Assembly (NCBI GenBank): GCA_018907035.1
Contig: JACCIC010000225.1
Coordinates: 714,501 to 778,500, forward strand
DNA length: 64,000 nt
Reading direction: 5' to 3'
Source: Sycobia sp. Sy_11
Taxonomy: Eukaryota > Arthropoda > Insecta > Hymenoptera > Epichrysomallidae
Position numbers and translations under genes: made by a program. Below, piece by piece: positions 38,123-48,580 of this stretch. The first letter of the stretch is position 1. Every line of letters starts with the position of its first letter. Below the pieces are notes generated by a model that worked only from the letters and a program-made list of their open reading frames with translations, searched no databases and was not told the origin of the DNA.

Positions 38123-41100
38123 TTCCCTATTAGAAAATTTATTGACTTGAAAAAATATAATATCAATTTTCTCTGCAACCAATTGACAGCAAGCGTGAAA
38201 TTCGATTTAACTAAATCATATTTATAGTTACGTTACAATTATCAAATTTGGAATTGATTTGTTGATACTTAAGGAGAGAGATGAGGTCAGGCGTTAGAGG
38301 TGCAGGGGTGGAGCTCCCCGCTGTATAAAATAAAAAAGAAAAATTAAGCTAAAATAAGCTAAAATATATTTTCAACATAATAAAAAATAATATTTAAAAT
38401 TATAAATAACGTATTAAAAACATTAAAATATATTTGCATAAATTAAAAGATGTAAAACACTTTAAATACCTTTAATACAATATAATAAAGTAAAAATAAT
38501 CATCGTTTTATATTAAAATACCGATTACCTAACTCGAAGTGCAGAAAAAGTTCGAGCGCTAGATGAAAAAAAATTTGATTTTTCCAAAATAAATCCGGTA
38601 GAGGTCTCACAAATGCAAATATTGAAAAATTAATAAAAATATTTGTAGCCAAAGATTTTGATTTAAAATGTGAAAGATACTCTTAAAGTTTATACAACTT
38701 GAACGAAATTTGTACAACTTATAAACTTATATCTTTAATTTACATAAATGATGCTTTGCATTGCGTATCTCCTACCATTTTCGCAAGGTCTTCGATATAC
38801 AGCTGGGCATTGTACGTGCGTATACACACGTATTTAAAATTTTGTACATGTAAAATTATTCTAACTTATTTCCGAATCGCGTGGGGTTGATGACTTATTT
38901 TCATCAAGTAGAATATTCCCCCTTTTTAGCTAGCTCAAATTAAATGAAGTTTATTCGGACTTGAAATCGAATTTTGTTGTTTTAAAGTCAATTATTTCAT
39001 TGGTTGTTAATCGTTTCTGCCTTCCGTCATTTATTGTTTGCGGATATTAATGGATTGCTTTTTAGACCTTAATTTTTATGCCATTGGCGATCGGTATTGT
39101 GTATTGACTTATTTTCAATGGTTCGCGTTTGACTTTGTATAATATGTAGTAATTAGGAAAATCAGCTTCTAGCAATTGATCTAGTGTATAGATTAGCTCC
39201 ATTATGTGTATTTAGCGAATTATTCGATTTAAGCGTAACTAGAGAAAAAAAATTTTAAATGACTAATAGTCATTCATATTTTGGATCCATATTGTAATAA
39301 TGTATTATAATATTATAGTAGTTTGTAAGTATTATATATTATTATATTAAAGTCGTTAGCTTTATTCGATACCTTATAGATTTTCTTCAGTACGAGTTTC
39401 TTGAATCGTAGGACTCCCGTTTTCTTCACCTTGAATCGTAATTATAATCTTACTTCTAGAAGTTATAAGTCTGAGGCTTTTCAATGAGTTCTAATTTTGT
39501 ATGTACTAAAATGAATTGCGTTTAATAAAATTTAAAATTTAAATATACTAGACTAAAATCAGGAAATTTGGGTGGGGCCTTTTTGATGGCGGCGAAGCGA
39601 ATGCAAGCAGTCAGAGAGAAAATAATCCCAATCTTTGTGATTTTTGTCAATATTTAGAGAAATCATAGTCTTTATTTACGGTCCTACTACTGTGTACAAT
39701 GAGTAAGACTTTATTTATAACTTTTCAAATCTTTATTTATTCTTCTAAATCTAATTCATCCCCCTCAAAATACCCCCCCCCCCCGGATGCAATGCAACTA
39801 TGCCAACGCTTTTTTTAATTTTCAAAACATTTTTTATACTCGTATTCCAGAATGGCCATCAGTTCCTTCTTCGATTCGGCTTTTATTTCTTCAATTGTCG
39901 GAAAACGCCTATTTTGCTCCCTTGTGTGACAATGTACTATTGTTGAATTTTTGACGAAATGTTCACATAAAATCACTGCAGTGTGAGCTGGTGCATTATC
40001 ATGATACAAAAACCAAGAGTTGTCTTTCCATAAATCTGGCCTTTTGAAAATAGATTCACGCAACGATGCATAACAGTCAAATAATGTTCTTTGTTAACCG
40101 TTTGGCCGGTTGTTTCGAAGTTGGATTGTAATCGAAGAAAACAGTGAGCATAACCTTGATTTTTTAGCAACTTTGGCATGATTTTTTCGGTCTCTGCTCT
40201 CCTTTCGCACGATATTCACTCGATTGATCGGTTGTTTTTGGATCGCAAGTGTAGACCCAAGTTCTTATGTGTTCCATCTATATCCAAGTTCTTATGTCTC
40301 CAGTTATTATGCGTTCCATCTTATCCTGATAGTCCGAAAGCATTGTTTCACAGGCATCGATGCGACGCTGTTTTTCCAAAAAATTTAGTGTTTTTGACAC
40401 CAATAGAGATTTCACTCTTTTCAGGCGCAAAATATCTTTCAAAATGGTGTTGCTCTTGACATTGACTTCTTACCAAAGGCCTTCTGTAACATTCTGAACT
40501 TTTCGGCGGCCAATATTTCATTTTGCGCACAAAATTTAATTTTACTTCTTTGTTGAATAATTTCGGATATTATAAAAACCGAAGAGACAACTTTTCTTAG
40601 TCTATAAAAAGAAACAAGCGTAACGATATGACAAATGAAGATAATTGCGTGACATTTGGCTCAGATAACTCTGACAGTGCTGACAACTTAAAAATAAAAA
40701 CATTTATCCGAATCGAGAAACCCAGAAAGTTTGAATTGTAAAGTATTGTTCATATTTATACACAGTAGTATTTTTCTATGCTGAATGGTGGCTTCTCCAA
40801 ACACAATGAAAAATTCTTACGATGTAAGTACATTCTTTGCTCCGGTCTGAAATAACAATATTTACCAGTGAAAGGACGACTGTCACTGACTTTTACAATT
40901 ACTTAACTGTGTCGTATGAAGTATATTCTGAGAGCATAGAGACCTGTAGGCAGTATACCATGTTAAAAATTTGAATAGAATTTTCCTACAATGTAAGAAA
41001 GATGTACAATTACTGTAATTGACTCACTATTTTTATATGAATTAAGTAACCAATCGTTACTTTTGTGCAAAACAGATATAAAAGGTATAAAGTTTCTCTT

Positions 41101-44100
41101 TCGCATAGTATGAAAATGTCCTTCGTTTTTCGATTTAATATGCTACTTCCAGGTATATATGCTCTAAGAGTATACCAGATTAACTTATTGCTGATCTTTC
41201 GAATTTTCTTCATTTCCGTAAATTTTTAGAATGGTACGTAGAAAGCTACGTAGAGTGGGTGATTATGAAAAAATATATTACATTAATAAATATTTTATTG
41301 GTATTGCAGTCTTTATAATATAATATAATATAATATAATATATTAACTTAAATAAGTCAGTTTAGTTAGTTCAGTTTAATTTCTGAGGATGAACCGTAGC
41401 GGTTCGAAACGTTGGACACCAAAGGAGAAAATAAGGTAGTGGGGGCAGTCAGATTGTCCTTCACTAACATAGAATATCGTTTATTATTTTTATCATTTTT
41501 ATTTTCTTTTATTTTATTATTATTTTATTTTATTATTTTTAATTTTTAATTTAATTTATTTTTAGTAATAAGTTTTATTTTAGATTTTTCTGGGGTGATA
41601 ATAAACAAGGACAGTCTGACTGTTTTAGTTAATATATAATATTACAAAGACTAGAATCGAAGATCGCACTCTAATATATTAAGTCATACTTGAAATTTAT
41701 AAGAAAATTACTCTTGCAATAATCACAATATTAACTAAATTCTTTTGCTATTGTTTAAACTGATTTTGTAAGTTGTTTTGAATATGACGTATGATCCTAT
41801 TATTTTTTGTGAATTATTCAGGAGAACTTTCTTCACGAGTATTTATTTTATTTGTAATCTCAATAAATTTATTTAACTTGGATTTTATTTTATATAGGAT
41901 TTGCAAAGCGAATCATCAGAGGTCGCAATGTTGAGCACGGTTCTTTCCCAAATGTGATACGAATAGATGGTCGAAAAAGAACAACCCAGACAGTTCATCT
42001 TATACAATCCACGGGTGTAATCTTTAACGCGAAGTGGATTGTTGTCGACGGCATTTGTATTTCTGAAATACGTCTTTACGAAATGATTCAGTATATTAGA
42101 GTAATTGCAGGAGAATGGAATCGTACTGAAACACAAGAGAATCAGCAGAGGCGTACTGTTGCACTTGCTCTTAAGTACGACGACTCTAACCAGTCTGAGT
42201 AAGTTCATTTAAACTTGATTTATTAATGTTTATCTGGTATATGTGCTATGCACCTAGTAATATATAATTATATATATTATAGGGAATATTATTAATATTA
42301 GATTATTATGCACTATGGATGCAATCCATAGAGTAATTTACATGCTCATTACACAGTCATGTAGTATATACCAAACTGTGCCAACGTGTACTAACTGAGC
42401 AGGTTAGACGTTTTTTTATACACGTTTACGATAACGATTGCAAATAAGGAAATAAAAAGAAATAAAATTTTACATTAATTCTTTAACTTAAAGATCTACA
42501 TTATCAAAATGTACGATACTTTTGTATAACACGAGCAGTTTTGAAACATCAGCTTGGTAGGCTAAAGACTATGTAAACGCGTAGACAGACAAACTTATAA
42601 AATATAAAATATAAGTTATAAAACAATGTACCTCCTTTTTTCTATTAAAAATATACAAAAAATAATTTGTTGTTATTGTAATTATTAAGTTCATTGTACT
42701 GATATTATTTTCATTATTCATATTATTACGACAAATAAATTTTAGATCATTTCATTCAGTGTAAAGTTTTTTGTTTGTATATTTTTTGTTATATATTTAC
42801 GTTTATTATATATATTTATTTATAAATATATGTACTTTTTGTAATATAAAAATAATAAGAAAGCTACATAAATAATCCTGTGAATGAATTTATAAAAAGA
42901 TTCCATAGAGCATTCGATTTTCTTCTAAAATCTTCAACAGGAAGGAGTTATGCGGCAATTTTTTTTAGTATTTTTATAGAAACAATTTTCTCTAATCTCG
43001 TTCTCTGTACTATGCAAACAATAGTGAAAAACTAAACTCAATAGCACAGTTATCGTGAGAAAAACATAGAAGGTATCGTGATGGATGGCTAGGCCCGAAC
43101 TTGCAGGTTCTGTGATTTTACTCACAGCAGTAATGCTTGACCCGCAGAGTTACTACTATGGTTGCATTAAGATCATTATACTTCACTGTCTTAAATTACA
43201 TATAGCATAGTAATAATTCCTTATTATATTGTATTCAATTCAACAAAACTGTAACATTGAATTCAATTAACTTTAAAAACTCAAATTTATCTCTTCATTC
43301 TGAGTATGTATCAGAACACTGTAACTACGTAACGTTTCACTACAAAATCCTTTCTTTACTGTTTTATCTGTACTTCTTCCAACCATTCTGGCTTTTCTTT
43401 TGTCTCTCTTATTGCTCTAAAAGATGTAAAAGAGAGAAGTAGATAAGAGAGAGTCATTTGCCATAACTTAACAAAAAAGTTCACAGTCTTTCTAACTACC
43501 TGCCTAATTGCTGCTATTTAAGTGTTGAAAATATTCTTTAAAATACAGAATGATATAAATTTGATTAATCAATGCACATTAAAAAAAGCTTGGCTAATTT
43601 CAATAGAAGGAAATCGTCCATAGTGAATAATTTGTCATATTCTCGTTTCCACACTGGAGGTATGATTCGAAGTAAGCAGACGGTCTTCTCATTGTTAACC
43701 AACTCACTCCTTAATGAAAAATAGTACAAGCTAATATTTTTACAATTAAAATGATTTATTTAAACCAATTATCTTGTCATTAATGCGCAGCATCCTGTTC
43801 ATCCAACGCGGTACACCATTCGTTATATCATTTTAATTAAAAATAATTGAACTGATCATAAGCTTACTCATAAGTAAATATCAATTATAAACTTCCTATA
43901 ATAACATTGTATATTTCCCATTTTTCATTCAATTATAAGTTTGATGTATAGATTTAGATAATACAGGTTTTATAAATTTTTCAGGTTTGGCAAATCTATT
44001 AATTTAGGTCTACTTAAAGTAAATGATGCACTAGTATTTGGTACATACATAGCGTCATTTCCATTTCTTAGAAATACTGAGTATCCCTCAGGTCGTGTAG

Positions 44101-44317
44101 TAATAGTTGGTTGGGGATCTAGAACAAATTTTCAAGCCGATTATAATTTCAGAACAGATATTATACAAGTTATAGATGAAGATATACTATCGAGAAGTGC
44201 TTGTAAAAATCTTTTTCGTGACAACAGGCGGTTAACTGCAGATATTCATTTTAATGTATGTAATTTTTGTACTGGTTCAGTGATACGCTCCGTAGTAAGG
44301 GGTCCATCATATGTAAG

Positions 44318-44372
<55 letters not shown>

Positions 44373-46579
44373 GTTCTAAATAAATCTTTAAATATATTGT
44401 AACGGGATCCTTGGATACTATAAGTGATACGTCCCTGAAATTGATTATTTAATTCCAAGTGTCCGCCCGGATTCAAGTCCCCGTTCATAGAGGAAGAGGA
44501 TCGTAGATATACGTTATATATTTTTATATAAAAAAATATAATCAAAGTATAAAAATTTTAATATATAAAAATTAATTTATTATTTATAAATAATTATAAT
44601 AAATAATAGATCCTATCCCTACCTATATTGCACCCATGTTTGCCTAACGCACACTATCCATACACAGGAATGAGAGGAAATTAATTTCATATAGAGTGAT
44701 GTAAAAAACTAAGTGTTAGAGCGTCACCTGACGGACGAATTGAGAAGCGCTCAATACACGGAATAAATATACGTACCGCGATCTAACTAACTGTTACTCC
44801 GCGGACTTAGTTTTCTATGCATACACCATTCTATTCCTCACACACGTACACTTCGAATCTATTATATTCAAATATTAAATGTAGCTGACAAGTAACTTTC
44901 CTCAAAATTCATGTCGTTAAAATCCTACGCTAAAGCTCGCGCGAAATGTCAATATCAAGAAGCTTGAACCTGCTTGAACTGGCCTGTAATTTCAACGCTG
45001 TAATATGACCATCCAACGATGACACAATATTGCTGCATCTCCTTGGATACGAGTTCGTGGAATTCTTCGAAAAAAGAGAGGAATACTCAGGATTTAGAAT
45101 ATATTATTGAAAAAGACTATGCTTTTAATAATACATAGTACGTTTTATTAATACAGTGCTGTATATTCACTCCAAAAAATAGTCACCCGAATAAAAATAT
45201 AAAACTATTATATTTATTAATAATAAGACGCGGAAAATTAGCTCAAAATAGCTGTAATATTATATAATAATAATATTTCTTTTTTAAAAATGGTAAGTTA
45301 AACAAAAAGATGAAGAAGCTTTTGTCAACAAATGAATTTATATTAACTGCAAAAATTTATATTATATTCATTTAATATACATACTATATCTTATATCTTC
45401 ATCTCTCACAAATTTTCTCTTACTCCCTCCAATTTTTCTTTCAAAAACATAGAATAGTACTTTGTACCTTTGCTCCTGTGTGTCGCATATTATTTTCCCA
45501 TACGAGGGCGCTTTTTCTTTCTTAAAGAAATGCACAAAAAATTGAATGGCATACTTACAGAATCAAACAGTGTTAAATCCCCGCCCTCATGTGATAGTTA
45601 TGCTTAGATAGAGCGAGTAGGTATAATCAGAGTTATAATATCCAAAGGTTCCAGATGATACTCGCTCCGAAATAAGTTGCCCTAACATAAAATGTAATTC
45701 CTGGGATTGAAAAAAAGATAATATTATCGGTTTTCTCTTTAGGTTATTCCTGCAATTTATTGGAGTTTCATAACATTAAATTCAATTATTTCCTCTTATT
45801 TAGAAATTGATAAACTATGTTAAGAAGAGATGTAGGATCAGGGGGTGGGTATTCAGGGAGCGAAGCCCCGCCGAGGGTTGGGGGCGGAGCTCCCTTTTCT
45901 AAAAATAAATAAGACTAATCAATTGAAGATTAAAAGTTTGTTAATAATCTACTCACAAATTAAAATTAAAAAAAATTTAATAGCATAATAAATAGAATTT
46001 AAAATTAAAACTAATTTAAAAAAAGATATAGATCATTTTTAATTCTTAAAAATAATTATAAGAATTTTGAAAAAAAAAATTCACATAGAATTTGTTAAAA
46101 AAGCACACGTAAATCTTTACAAAGATGCCTGTATCAATCAATGCGTAACAAACTTTTCTACTTTTCATTTTACAGAAAAATACTTTATTCGATCAATCCT
46201 GTCATTGAACAGAAAAATGAAGAGATACGCGATTCGAGATAAAGGAAAATATTTTTTCGATAAATTCTTGAACTAGACGCGCTTTTAAACAAACTGAGAC
46301 TTGAAAATACTGTAAAGTCAAAATGGCCATTTAAATATTTATGTATAATTAAAAAATTAAAAAGAAAAAACGCTTGATATATATTAATAAAAAATGTATT
46401 ATTTTTATATTTAGGGTGATGGTGGCGGTCCAGTAATGCAACAAAACGAACAGGGTCAATATACTGTTATTGGAATTAATTCTGCAGCATTTACAGAAGA
46501 TGGTCTGGGTGTGCACACTCTTATTTCTCCTTTTGTTCATTGGATAGAAAAGGAAATATCTGCTTTCCCTGATCACTGA
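36255..46579 (+). CDS. Secreted serine protease homologue 2 (S1 family, catalytically dead)
   Basis: Four exons: 36255-36306, 41898-42198, 43985-44312, 46415-46579. Introns are GT-AG with phases 1, 2 and 0, exactly as in the paralogue at 517, giving 281 residues. Exons 1 and 2 have identical lengths in the two genes; exon 3 is 9 bases shorter and exon 4 is 3 bases longer. The signal peptide is MNLQSIVFSCLLTIAYA, and KR|IIRG is the presumed processing site. VGWG is at 159-162. His57 is Ile70, Asp102 is Asn124 and Ser195 is Gly230 (GDGGGP), so it is a pseudoprotease. Cys58 is retained as Cys71 while its partner is Thr56. Cys191 and Cys213 form the likely 168-182 pair, and Cys210 is extra. Intron 3 begins with a long (TA)n tract ten bases from the donor. 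AATAAA lies at 46620-46625. Confidence 0.85.
37820..38340. repeat. Dispersed repeat, family B, copy 1
   Basis: Blocks shared in order with 45440-45920: a CATATTATTTTTCCATAC-like block followed by GGG-GCTTT; a TTGAAAAAA-AATAT block followed by TTTTCTCT; and a terminal block GGGGTGGAGCTCCC near 38300. A (TA)n insertion at 38095 separates the parts. No coding frame. Family unknown. Confidence 0.55.
39715..40560 (-). mobile_element. Mariner transposase relic with internal deletion
   Basis: Minus-strand frames give MRESIFKRPDLWKDNSWFLY with HDNAPAHTAVILCEHFVKNS (40063-39900). The frame then skips the SPDLAP/LFP catalytic block and continues RRFPTIEEIKAESKKEL to 39815. Upstream pieces include TGQTVNKEHYL (about 40120). 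The remaining N-terminal half is scrambled by frameshifts. It belongs to the same mariner group as the copies at 6265-7590 and 19740-20255. A 12-base C run sits at 39773-39784. Confidence 0.75.
41383..41655 (+). repeat. Dispersed repeat, family A, copy 2, with a conserved stem-loop motif
   Basis: The block 41563-41655 matches 21705-21805. About 150 bases upstream, 41383-41410 carries CTGAGGA, a GAACC-GTAGC-GGTTC stem-loop, and GAAAC. Motifs of the form CTGAnGA, stem, GAAAC recur at the 3' parts of some retroelements. I do not identify the parent element. Confidence 0.45.
42199..43984 (+). other. Intron 2 of protease homologue 2
   Basis: A 1.8-kb phase-2 intron, much longer than the 234-base equivalent in the paralogue. 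AT-rich, no recognisable insertion or gene. Confidence 0.6.
44321..44369. repeat. (TA)n microsatellite
   Basis: About 49 bases of TA beginning nine bases after the exon 3 donor. Confidence 0.95.
45440..45920. repeat. Dispersed repeat, family B, copy 2
   Basis: Matches 37820-38340 in several ordered blocks. The 45840-45895 end is unusually GC-rich for this region: GGGAGCGAAGCCCC and GGGGGCGGAGCTCCC lie about ten bases apart and are partly complementary, so they could form a hairpin. No coding frame. Confidence 0.55.
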
Positions 46580-46639
46580 TTAATTGCTATTAATTTATTA
46601 TTTATACCATTTTACATATAATAAATGTATAGAAATGAC

Positions 46640-48280
46640 AATGTTATAGTTTAAATTATTCATTTTAATTACTATACATTGTATTTTATTTAGTTTTTTA
46701 ACGAGAGGTAAATTTAATATAAATTCAATGATACATTCAACGATACATCGATACAAGAGTGAAGTTATGTTTGAACGTCAAATTTTCATTTTGGAAATTT
46801 GGCTTGATTTATCTAGTTACATCATACATTTTAATCCTATGCATAACAATGCATTCAATACATAACTTTATGAACTAAGTAATAGCAATGAGCAGTTTGT
46901 TTATAGATTGTTAATTTATTAGCGAGAAATGATTTGCAATTTCTAAGAATATTATGACAAAAGACTGATTTTATATAATTATTAAACAAGGTTAGTATTA
47001 TTCTAGCTTAAGCCAAAAAAGATTTCTTTATTAAATTATATATAATTATAACAATATATTTTTCATTTATATTTTAAAGCATAAATAGACTAACTATTGA
47101 ATATAATAAATGCATATAATTTAAAATTTGTCTAATTTCAAGATTTTTAACTACATATCCAATTTATTCCTAAGAATAAATAAGTAATAATGCACAGATT
47201 TACAAGGTGCAAAATAAATGACAGTGTATACTACTAATATAAGATCACAACATATTGAAACATAGTCATAGCTAATATCACAACAGGATGATCTAATCGT
47301 ATATATTCTAATTGTATCTATCCTTAGCTATGTTTACTACATGTTTCTCGATGTCAATCACCTCGATCTGATTATAATATATAGTTGCAATGTTTATTAT
47401 TTTCACAACCATCCGATGAAATACGATTATTTTTAACGGAAAAAAAAACTCGCAAAATACCACACACATTAAAAGCATTTACTGTAGAATAAAAAATACA
47501 ATCACTAATAGTTGTAATATGAAACTCCATAAATAATTTTCATGTACCAAATGCCTAATAGAATGAATAACTTCATTGAGATCTATCATCAAGAACTAAA
47601 AGAAAATTTAAAACAGAACTTAGATAATAAAATTTTTGTACGTACGTATTAAAATATAAAGTTCTTACTACTTTTGCTTGAAATTGTTATTACCATTTTC
47701 ATAAATATAGAACTATGTAATCATTACAATGAACTATGTAATAATTACAAATTTCTAATAGTATAAATAAATTAATTAAACAAAATTAGTTTTAATCTGA
47801 TTTAGTTAAATTTTATAATAAAAATTTATCTCAATACCTATTAATAATTCTATAAGAATTTATGAAGAATTCTTTAAAGAAATTAATCTTTTTCGGAAAT
47901 TGTAAAGTGTTATAATGATTGGTTATATATTCAACGAATGCCCGTTACCTAATAATTAATAATGAGTTAAAAAGAATTCATTATAACGAAGTTTAATTTC
48001 GCTATAAGTTTGCTGAGTAGCTTTTAATACGTCGTCAAAATGTATTAAAGAAATAGAAAATCAGTACTTATTTATAGTTTTTACACTTTTCTTTTACCAA
48101 ATTAACGAAGGAACAAAAATACTTACTTAAAAATATATCAATGATATTTCATATATTATTTAATATGTATACATAGTTGATATATACATATCAACTGTCT
48201 GAATTTGAATTTGCCTCCATTTGCTTATGCACCATCTCGCGGAGTTTAAAGTTGTGAGTTGTGAGTAGGATTCATTTTTG

Positions 48281-48334
<54 letters not shown>

Positions 48335-48480
48335 GTATACACAGTTTACATATACCAATCCAGATTGCGTCACGTGATTTCCTCTCCCCGCCAGCGCCAG
48401 CGCGCTACACGAGTTCACTGAAAGTGCAGAAACTCTCGTCTCCTTCTTCCGATTGGGCTTGGGACCGTGACACCTCACGG
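46640..48480. other. Intergenic stretch between protease homologue 2 and RpLP1
   Basis: AT-rich, no coding frame recognised. (TA)n at 48283-48332. Base composition becomes more balanced from about 48360, at the RpLP1 promoter. Confidence 0.5.
48283..48332. repeat. (TA)n microsatellite
   Basis: About 50 bases of AT dinucleotides, some 150 bases upstream of the RpLP1 transcription start region. Confidence 0.95.
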
Positions 48481-48487
48481 CTGCGTG

Positions 48488-48580
48488 CTTGTTCTCTCTT
48501 TTGAGCTAAGGCCACATCGGCGACTTGCACGTTTTTAATAAGCCATCCATTTGTGGTTTATAAAAAATCAAATAACAAAA
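48488..48580 (+). promoter_or_regulatory. Polypyrimidine (TOP-like) start region and 5' UTR of RpLP1
   Basis: TTGTTCTCTCTTTTGAGC at about 48488-48505 is a pyrimidine-rich run of the kind used as initiator and 5'-TOP in ribosomal protein genes. Transcription from it would give a 5' UTR of about 85 bases. There is no TATA box at the usual distance, in contrast to the secreted-protein genes in the window. Confidence 0.5.

Larger units (their letters stand above)
36307..41897 (+). other. Intron 1 of protease homologue 2
   Basis: A 5.6-kb AT-rich intron containing a dispersed repeat (37820-38340), a mariner relic (39715-40560) and a second dispersed repeat (41383-41655). I see no gene on either strand. 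Short (TA)n at 38095-38121. Confidence 0.6.
44313..46414 (+). other. Intron 3 of protease homologue 2
   Basis: A 2.1-kb phase-0 intron. It contains (TA)n at 44321-44369, a B-box-like motif near 44468, a less AT-rich stretch at 44600-44900 without coding potential, and dispersed repeat family B copy 2 at 45440-45920. Confidence 0.6.
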
